Under the pieces are notes generated by a model. The model made no database searches and had not been told where the DNA came from. It saw only the letters and a program-made list of their open reading frames with translations. Position numbers and translations under genes: made by a program. This document shows positions 10,101 to 16,151 of a DNA stretch of 64,000 bases, piece after piece. Positions within the stretch are counted from its first letter, which is position 1. Each line of letters opens with the position of its first letter. This DNA comes from Diplonema papillatum (lineage: Eukaryota; Euglenozoa; Diplonemea; Diplonemida; Diplonemidae). The DNA is taken from NCBI GenBank assembly GCA_030068145.1, contig JAPJBO010000827.1, forward strand, positions 37,933-101,932, in the 5' to 3' direction.

Positions 10101-13100
10101 AAGGATAGAAACTATCCAGGCGAGGAAAGACCGATGCGGTTTGCTGAAGTTGACCCACTACAAGGCGAAGCAAGTTTCTCATGACGACAGGAAAAAGTGG
10201 CAGGCAGAACGCAATGACTTCATCAAAAGGATTCCTTGGCGATTCGATGCAGACAGTCATTGGCGAAAGGATGCGCTTGTGCAGCAAGCTGAACGGCGAG
10301 GTATCAAGTCCTGCCAAAACTGGAGCAAAGACAAGCTTGTGTCTGCATGTCAGGAAGCTGATGAGAAGTTGCTTCTTGACGAGCTAAAACAGCACGCCCT
10401 TGCCCGAAGCATGCGATTCCGGGCTAATGTTGTTGCTGGCAAGTTGCTCCATGACCTGGAACAGAAGGATGCAAAAACCGAAGAACCCGAGGCTTTGCCG
10501 CGTCCGAGGTCTCCCTCCCGGCAGCGAAAGAAGCAACCCCAAGAAGACGAGCCCCCCCTGAAAAAGGTGCGCTTCGAGACAGCTAATAGCGAGGATAGTG
10601 AAAGCAGCGAGGAGATGTAGCGCAGAAACGTCACAGGTTTGCAGACTGGGTTATTTCATCAAGATGTTGGAACCGTTTGACCGTCGAGATCCCACAAATT
10701 TCGCTTTCCAATTTCCGGAGGACGTGTGCCGTCTTGTTTTTTGGTCGTTTTATTTTGTTTTTACGCAGTGTCTTCTTCTTCATCCTCTTGGCTTTCCGAC
10801 CTTCGTGGGCCAAATATCATCAGAATTGTCCACATTGTGTGACAGAAAGGTGCAAAGTCGCTAGGAAGTGCTCGCCAAGATCAAGAATCACAGCCCTGAA
10901 GTACTCAGCAAAAACTGAAAAAGCAAAAAAAAAAACGACACCCCCCCCCCTGGTTGAACTACGGGGGAACTACGGGGAACTGGCCCACCGACCACACCAA
11001 AGTTCCTGTCTTTTTTGTGTTAAGGGTGCTCTGACTTTTTTTTTTTGTTTCTGGTCCCCGGCCCCCCAAAAAATCTGTACGCACGCACGCAAAAAAAAAA
11101 AAAAAATAGCCCAAAAAAACTAGGGCATATAAAGGCGTTTTTCTCTGAGCCTCTGCTTCATTAAGGCGTCACATCTGTCGTGGCTGACTCTGAGACTGCG
11201 ATGTGGCGGGCACAGACTCGTTGATCAACATTTTCGCAGGGTGCAGTTCACGTTGTCGACACAGATCACAGATCTTTGAATTCCGTTGTAGAATATCATC
11301 AGGTTCAAGGTCCACTCGACATGGGCAGTACAGGACATCCCTCCCTTGGTGGCAAACACGGATGACAGCTTGATCTCACTAGCATTGTCTCCCTCGCCCA
11401 CTGTACTCGTAGCAGCCTCCTCAGGAAATGTCAATGTGCAATGTGTTTCCTCGATGAGTTGAGACAAGGCACCCTGGTGAAGCTTGGCTTGGGATACACT
11501 TGCCCGGAAGATTCCGTGAATAGGTTGGTGCAGATTCTGTATCTTGATGAGGCCGATTGGTGCGCCTCGGGGCAGCGGGCGACGGTCTGAAGGTGTCCTC
11601 GTGACGGATGTCAGCTTACATACTTAAACACCCCCTCAAATCTTCCTCAGCAATTCTCTCCTATTTGGGCTACAAGTGTTGGGCACTCGAGGAGGTCGGT
11701 TTTGTCGACAATGAGAGGACATCTTGTTGTTGTGCATCCTCGCAGCTCCGCAGCTTGACAAGGTGCAGTTCCATACTTCTCCCGGACGTACACAAGAAGA
11801 GATGCCTGCTCGGCTGCGGTATCCTCATTTAATACAACCACGGGTTGTCTGCTGTATTGAGCGGTCCCAAGACGGGCTTTGATAGCCTCCAGAGCGTTCA
11901 TACAGCGTTCACAGCGTTCTCTGTAGCTGTGGCCTGTTGCTGTTCTGGACACACTGAAAGCGCGTGCTTTAGAACCCTTCCACAGCACGACGAGACACAG
12001 GCGAACCGACCAGTTTGGAACGTAGTGGTCACTTCTTGTGCAAATTATCTTTTTCTTGGATTATCTTTTTTTCCGACGGTTCTCAGAAATCTGTACGCAC
12101 GCGGGACCAGAAACAAAAAAAAAAGTCAGAGCACCCTAACAAAGCATTGTTGGTACTAAAAATTAGTAGTTCGCAGCGTACTACATGAACTTGCCAAAGC
12201 AGGTGAGTTCCGCTAGTGCGCACAAACAAAAGAAAGCGTCATACCAATTTTTTGGGACACCAACAAGCTAACTTTTCCGGCGCGCACAAACAATCGCGCC
12301 TGTTCCTTTTTTACGAAACATGAATGTTGGCGGAAATGAGAAGCTCGTCACCGCAAACCGTGCACGAATGCAGCGAGCACACAAGGTTCTCGCACCTACT
12401 CTCCGATGCCAAGTTTAACTCTCTGCCTCTCTGTTCTTCATGTTTCTTACGCAATGAGTGAGGAAACTGAACTGTACGAATTCAAGTGGTCGACCGCTTC
12501 CGGGGTCTGAAACTACAAAACATCGAACACTTGACCAACACTGACCAGGTTTGTCGGAAGTCTTCGTCATCGAGTGGGCACCGCACATCGAACCTCAAAT
12601 CATTGAAGTCACCCGAGGAGGAGGTGGCGTCCAGGCCTGCGCGATCCTGCACCTCTCCGGCGTGCGGCACACCATCATCCCGGCAGAGGCCCTGCTGGAC
12701 GTCACTGTCGGCGGGTCCATGTGGATGTCCCTGAAGTGCAAAAACGGGGTCTCGTTCAAAATCCGCCCCAGGTCTGCCGCCGACTTCGGGCCGCTTGCAG
12801 AGAGCCTCGGTATGTTTCGTCGCATGACCCCTTACTTGTAGGTGTACTCATCCCCGTGTGCTCATCCCCCTTACTTGTTAGGTGTACTCATCCCCTTTAG
12901 TACTCATCCCCCTTACTGGTAGGTGTACTCATCCCCCTTACTTGTAGGTGTACTCATCCCCCTTACTTGTAGGTGTACTCATCCCCCTTACTTGTAGGTG
13001 TACTCATCCCCCTTACTTGTAGGTGTACTCATCCCCCTTACTTGTAGGTGTACTCATCCCCCTTACTTGGTAGGTGTACTCATCCCCCTTACTTGTAGGT

Positions 13101-15289
13101 GTACTCATCCCCCTTACTTGTAGGTGTACTCATCCCCCTTACTTGTAGGTGTACTCATCCCCCTTACTGGTAGGTGTACTCATCCCCCTTACTTGTAGGT
13201 GTACTCATCCCCCTTACTGGTAGGTGTACTCATCCCCCTTACTTGTAGGTGTACTCATCCCCCTTACTTGTAGGTGTACTCATCCCCCTTACTTGTAGGT
13301 GTACTCATCCCCCTTACTGGTAGGTGTACTCATCCCCCTTACTTGTAGGTGTACTCATCCCCCTTACTGGTAGGTGTACTCATCCCCCTTACTTGTAGGT
13401 GTACTCATCCCCCTTACTTGTAGGTGTACTCATCCCCCTTACTTGTAGGTGTACTCATCCCCCTTACCGACCCGTGTATGGCTCAACAATGAGTCCAACT
13501 GTAGAACTCGTGGGTATCAGGAATGTAGACGAACGGGGGTTGTATTGCCTCGTGCTTCACCAGCTTGCACGGACTACCTGTCATTATGCACACGCCGCAC
13601 GTCGTCGCTATCTGTGGTGAAGCTAGAGAGGGAAGCTTGACAACAAGGTCTGCTTCAGGAAGCAAAAGTCGCAACAAACAAGGTTGCTGCGTGGCGAACC
13701 CTGCACCAGGACTGAGCCGGTCCATCCCCTCGTGATAGACCGAAGAATACGGCACCGGGCAATTCGATGCAGCTCTAGGGACTAAAGATGGACCTGATAG
13801 ACCGTGGTGGACCGTGATTCACTGTGATAAACAGCGGCAGGCACTTCGATGCAGTTTCAAGAGATAGGGACGGACCGGCTCAAGGACACTACTAAGGCAT
13901 GCCACTCTGGAAAGTACCCTCACCCTTGACAGCAGTATACCACTGTAACCAGAAAGTGACCCCGAAGATTCAAAGTTACTTGCAGAACGGCCCCGGAGTG
14001 GGTTGTCGGGTGACACAGTCGGGTGCATGGCTCCCAAGGTGAGTAGGGGGAGTTTTTGAAGTGGGTTCTGAATCTTCGGTGGGTGTCCACAGATGCGCGG
14101 AACGCGGGCACGCCCACGGTAATCTGTTTCGGTTGAGAGTGTGACAGCGCAAATATATCTTGCGTGATTGGTGCTCGCTATTTGTAATCGCGGGCCCGAG
14201 AACGAGCTTCGCAAAAAAGACCGGATCGAAGCCACAAGCTTCGCAAATAGGATCTGGTGTACCGACCGGCGGATCTCAAACTCGCACACCAAACTAACAT
14301 GCCTTGCTAGTAGAACGGCCGGAAATTACGCACCGCGAAAGCGAGCGGGAACAACACCTGACCTGGAAATGACCAGTTTGACCTCATCCTCATCATCGTT
14401 GGCTCTCCCAACAGACGAAGTCACATTTCTCGGGAGCGGTGCTGCTTGGTTCCCCAAACCATGTTGGAGAATGACCACCAGCTTTTCATCACACCCAAGA
14501 TGGGAAGATCCTAGACCGAAGCGAGCAGTTCTGTCCTTGGAACAGCACAAAATAGCTGGTGAGTGCTCGCTTGCCCTCATGGCACTTGCAGTTTACAGAA
14601 CTCAATACTTCGCTAGCTTAGAGTGGGGAACTAGACTTCGCTTCTTACTCCGGCAATAACCGTCGAATACAGGCACCCTGCAAAGCGTTGGCGACCTAAC
14701 GAACGCATCTCCCCTGCGTGCATTGAGGCATGCTACCTCCCCGTCTCCCGATCGCAGTGTTCTATCTGGGAGCCCTGTGTACCACAGGGGCCAGCAAAGC
14801 TTGCTGCAGACGCTGTGGTACGCCGTCAAGCTGATAATGCTCACCATTTTGTTCGCAGTCGGCTTCTTCCAAGTGTCGCAAGAGGCCTACTCCTGGCTCA
14901 CTTCGCCAGTTGTGCACGTTGTGCCCTTGGGGGATGGAGATGTGATGACAGTGGCCGAAGCGTTGTTCAACACGTCCCAGCTGTCCTCGTGCCGGTTGCG
15001 GCACGATTACGGGGACTGCACGCTGCTCCTTTTGGATTGCGGAAACGGGTATTCCTGCAACTACGACAAGCAACTCATCAACCAGTACGCCATCCTGAGC
15101 AACGCGTCGGGCCCAGCAGTATGCTTTTTGACACAACAAGGAACTGTTGAAGGAGATGCGAAGCTCGTCGCCACGAACCGTGGCACTTTCACTTGCATCC
15201 TGGTGCCCAGTTTTACAAAAGCCGATCACGCACTGATCAGCCTTCCAAGCATCATCGTCACTAGATTTGTACCAGCCGCGAATGTGTGA
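4170..15289 (+). CDS. Proposed five-exon gene, 520-residue protein with a Lys/Asp-rich N-terminus
   Basis: Proposed exons are 4170-4458, 5683-6120, 12549-12809, 14415-14558 and 14859-15289. Every intron starts GT, ends AG and is phase 1; the exon sum is 1563 nt, exactly 521 codons with the TGA stop. Residues 1-75 are an almost pure Lys/Asp/Glu run. Residues 97-242 are rich in Ser, Pro, Arg and Tyr, with SP motifs, and look disordered. Residues 243-329 look like a globular beta-rich domain. The last 143 residues are Cys-rich with two N-x-S/T sites. I recognise no family. Intron 1 carries an rRNA fragment, a repeat A copy and an 11-bp minisatellite. Intron 2 carries transposon T1, and intron 3 a 25-bp minisatellite and a MITE. 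An alternative last exon starting earlier would add a hydrophobic helix near 14830. The joins rest on splice consensus and phase only. Confidence 0.5.
4535..4874 (+). rRNA. SSU (18S) rRNA fragment F3, inside an intron
   Basis: It reads through the V4-adjacent SSU region, with the conserved words GCGTGCCCAAAGCAGGCGTT and GCATGGAA, into the start of the region covered by F2. It begins at CTGGGATAAACCCC, the same point at which F5 (63470) begins. It ends within CTCCTACG. It lies in intron 1 of the 4170-15289 gene. Confidence 0.85.
4875..5080 (+). repeat. Two imperfect tandem copies of a ~75-100 bp unit
   Basis: The block from CCCGACCTCTTTGTAAA recurs as CGACCTATTCGTAAAGC about 80 bp later, with matching CACAGTGTACCACA and CACCGTGTGCCACA words. 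The repeats are degenerate and noncoding. Confidence 0.5.
5140..5425 (-). repeat. Dispersed repeat A, copy 2 (inverted)
   Basis: Near full-length copy of the family at 1985-2272 in opposite orientation, within intron 1 of the 4170-15289 gene. Confidence 0.85.
5473..5575. repeat. 11-bp minisatellite just upstream of an exon
   Basis: About nine copies of GAAGCAAATCT in tandem, lying about 100 bp before the proposed 3' splice site at 5682. Confidence 0.9.
6175..6343 (+). repeat. Dispersed repeat C, copy 1
   Basis: The stretch from TTTTTAGTGCTAACAATC to CACAAACAAACGAAGTT is about 85-90 percent the same by eye as 45122-45295. Transposon T1 is inserted at its 3' end. The repeat appears to resume after the transposon at 11000 (AAGTTCCTGTCTTTTTT). 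Confidence 0.85.
6548..6905. repeat. Long inverted repeat built on CGACAAAGTGGATTA motifs
   Basis: The left arm of about 65 bp begins TAAATTTAGGG, continues with ACGACAAAGTGGATTCTATA and is mirrored at 6830-6905. The 15-mer CGACAAAGTGGATTA, or its complement, recurs about eight times across the block in both orientations. It could be a nested MITE or subterminal transposase-binding sites of T1. No target duplication is visible. Confidence 0.85.
6905..6958. repeat. Imperfect hairpin
   Basis: AGAGAAGCATTGCATAATAAAGCT is followed after a few bases by its near complement, AGCTTTATGAAATGCTTCTCT. It abuts the 6548-6905 inverted repeat. Confidence 0.8.
7094..8047 (+). CDS. T1 ORF1, 317-residue charged protein with a Cys/His cluster
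   Basis: An intact open frame from ATG 7094. The N-terminal third is acidic and Lys-rich. Around residues 212-248 a C-x-C pair is followed by an H-x-C-x-C cluster (CICG ... RHGCRC), which could bind zinc. The C-terminal 70 residues are strongly basic, with KRK patches that look like nuclear localisation signals. It lies inside transposon T1 and 270 bases before T1 ORF2 on the same strand. Base composition is nearer 50 percent GC than the very GC-rich host genes. A role in DNA binding or as an accessory transposition protein is inferred from position and charge only; I recognise no family. Confidence 0.6.
   Translation: MIVSIELATKESTQIKARNKIQKRKMQFCIGVTFHCFTKYLQVRTTEEREENDNSETEESDTIDLKEEDMKYNADFMTNGSLQTFHESTIRPHLLECGNQLAEKKDAPFLRGATGVARRWFYKERDDETEVLNDAGLQKVVEKKLNLHIVVRLELKKHSAKHVRKHLLTHDAEVHDNSYTSRADSSSMITNKLEEALCDRFGKVGLKFGPSWVLCICGTKVSNPPDRLSDGTSFVRHGCRCPKFAKKLSKNAKADLKAFREKEAAKNKKKVAARKDLTRGMSEQEKANAKKMFEMVGFKRKADEEAEVENPRKEAKI
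8314..10620 (+). CDS. T1 ORF2, 768-residue putative transposase of unrecognised family
   Basis: The start is set at the first in-frame ATG (8314). The frame is open from 8260, and a good 3' splice site (TTTGTTGCAG, ending 8267) allows joining to ORF1 instead. The protein ends at TAG 10620 with a Lys/Arg stretch and an acidic Ser tail. The middle is rich in Trp, Phe and conserved-looking Asp/Glu (for example FTDRG and WYLDFLGSF). I could not fix a DDE triad or a tyrosine-recombinase signature. Fragments of the same protein survive in the decayed copy at 49425-49953, which supports its being carried by the element. Its length suits a transposase. The function is inferred from the element architecture, not from a recognised domain. 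Confidence 0.6.
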   Translation: MKIDVTFVKPCGMRHEGFLVENADWNAIVGLAKSVGYALAGTYVRLATGPPSTVCLADCPVVLREDLWKLSCGHCVLVPVLDKNRAVVTDGGGLADGELRGIVDSLMAEDVKIRRIPRVLLIIQRVKVSRFRVERAWQSNLVARDISFLCAIEDKDVALQHDSTPVNENWHAIHLTATWMQGTSQRHHFLKACLSTVHDGSMVEDAVTEICCYFSSLTQELRGLGVLGPDAFFEQDRFCCMFTDRGAGVGGLKQPRVYEPVHRLHRTMSRVVTELKIGKEMTFLCAAANDVASSPAFAVWLREQGGPELKGVLWQRATTGRFGTSWAAAWSLSCTVGQKTLLGWYLDFLGSFDETTEYSKKKKNIVMYLTPRGTQERFRRIGLAFEIIAYPALRRIWQYAGEEVLDDDFTAGFASDLMATLGLYFTKIRTGKDIFGNPLWMEKARRGVTFPTKAPEVKFVCQRNSVQQFIRRMKAHLDAAGSIASYYGGPGVQMPTIKPIDEATDSAFLSSVAHRFACGIVAELTMYSKATADTPRPVKLGPSLIEGTVGSMKRHLQQQTNTRIRDECIRAKLSSTNAHLSIHQPYPKTIQQYAAQRIETIQARKDRCGLLKLTHYKAKQVSHDDRKKWQAERNDFIKRIPWRFDADSHWRKDALVQQAERRGIKSCQNWSKDKLVSACQEADEKLLLDELKQHALARSMRFRANVVAGKLLHDLEQKDAKTEEPEALPRPRSPSRQRKKQPQEDEPPLKKVRFETANSEDSESSEEM
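11018..12146. mobile_element. 1.1-kb block with ~50-bp terminal inverted repeats
   Basis: The left end GTTAAGGGTGCTCTGAC, followed by a T-run and GTTTCTGGTCCC, is mirrored at 12085-12146 (GGGACCAGAAAC, A-run, GTCAGAGCACCCTAAC). CTGTACGCACGC is shared by both arms. The interior holds two short minus-strand open frames (11225-11467 and 11647-11988) of unknown nature. It starts 18 bp past the right end of T1. No target duplication was found, so class and exact ends are uncertain. Confidence 0.6.
12828..13468 (+). repeat. 25-bp minisatellite, about 25 copies, starting just after a 5' splice site
   Basis: The unit is TAGGTGTACTCATCCCCCTTACTTG with minor length variants. The array starts about 20 bases after the proposed 5' splice site at 12810 and fills most of the first half of intron 3. 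Each unit contains AG followed by GTGTAC. Confidence 0.95.
13713..13882 (+). mobile_element. MITE, copy 1 (170 bp, TSD AGGAC)
   Basis: The ends TGAGCCGGTCCATCCC and GGGACGGACCGGCTCA are inverted repeats. The direct 5-mer AGGAC flanks it at 13708-13712 and 13883-13887. The interior repeats GATAGACCGTGATAGACC-like and CAATTCGATGCAG words. Other copies are at 26969-27148, 51089-51268 (inverted) and 45624-45708 (truncated). There is no open frame. Confidence 0.93.
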
Positions 15290-15845
15290 AGAAACTGAAC
15301 CGCCCGATTACCCTGAACATGTTCGATTGCCTGAATTCACGTCCAGGAGTTGAGCTCAGGCGGCCTGGGAAAGGGAAAGAGTAAAACAAAACCGCACATT
15401 CCTTTATTTATCCTACGCTGGGAGTATATCTTCGTGGTCCTAAAATTGGTTCTCGAATGATCTATTGGATGGCATATGCTTCGACCAACCACGCTGCCCT
15501 CGTTTCTCGATGATACATCAACTATGCTCCCCTACATATCAGCATTCCCGAGTTCTAGCCACGGTTCCCGACTGATACCTCAGCTCCTCATTCTCATTTC
15601 CCGAACATGTCCCTCGTGTTACCGGCCGTGCTTCGTTCATGATACTAATGGCTATGTCACTTCAACAAGAACCAAAGGACTTCGAGTTCGCACGTACAGG
15701 AATTTATCTATGCTATCTATGATCATGATCCCACAGGTCGTCGGGCTACTAGGTCCTGCAGCTGCCGCGTCGCTTCGTGACCCTTTTCTGACGAATCTGG
15801 GCTCCTTGGCAACTCTCAGCGCCGATGCTGATGGGGTGTGCACCT

Positions 15846-16050
15846 TTTTTACATATGCGCTGGCTTGGAGGGAAAATGCTCGAAACTGCCGATCCCAAGT
15901 GCTGTAACCACAGAACACGTGTTGAACGGACGTGAGGTCATGCGGGTCTACCCCCCATACGACAAGACACACAAACACAACAGGCACAAGGTCCTGAGTG
16001 AAAAAAAAACGGTGGTATAAGCGAAGAACAAGTCAGATTCTCTGTGTACT
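15846..16050 (+). pseudogene. Decayed duplicate of the 3' end and downstream flank of the 36844-37761 gene (repeat H, copy 1)
   Basis: About 60 bases ending in ATCCCAAGTGCTGTAAC align with the last codons of the 36844-37761 gene, including the Cys-Cys-Asn stop codons, minus an 18-bp segment. Downstream, about 140 bases align with the gene's 3' flank (GAACACGTGTTGAACGGACG versus GAACCACGTGTTCAACGG). No more of the gene is recognisable upstream. It is a truncated duplicate or a mobile 3' module. Confidence 0.75.
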
Positions 16051-16151
16051 CTACCCCTACATAGTTGACTAGACCTCTTGAGTTTGTGTGTTACGGACCC
16101 GTTTTAACGTGGTGCCTCCCTTCACGAAAGTACGACCACGCTCAGATTAAG

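Larger units (their letters stand above)
6344..10999 (+). mobile_element. DNA transposon T1, two-ORF element with 5-bp target duplication
   Basis: The ends are TGGTGTGATCGGT (6344-6356) and ACCGACCACACCA (10987-10999), inverted repeats with one mismatch. Both are flanked by the direct 5-mer AAGTT (6339-6343 and 11000-11004). The host sequence is repeat C, whose other copy at 45122-45295 reads across the junction with no insertion and so serves as an empty site. Just inside each end lies the same-orientation subterminal motif ACTACGGGGGAACTACGGGG. A long inverted-repeat structure (6548-6905) follows, then two open frames (7094-8047 and about 8314-10620). A second, decayed copy is at 47394-50201. 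I could not assign either protein to a known transposase family. Confidence 0.85.

Noticed and set aside
6345..11040. T1 ends taken from the ACTACGGGGG motif as direct terminal repeats
   Set aside because: The motif is subterminal and in the same orientation at both ends; the true ends are the inverted 13-mers with target duplications just outside it.
12828..13468. CRISPR array
   Set aside because: The repeats are directly adjacent with no unique spacers, and the genome is eukaryotic; it is a minisatellite.
14723..14858. Extension of the last exon upstream to include a hydrophobic helix
   Set aside because: The only in-phase 3' splice site with a good branch and pyrimidine tract is at 14858; earlier AG sites give the wrong phase. 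Kept as an alternative only.
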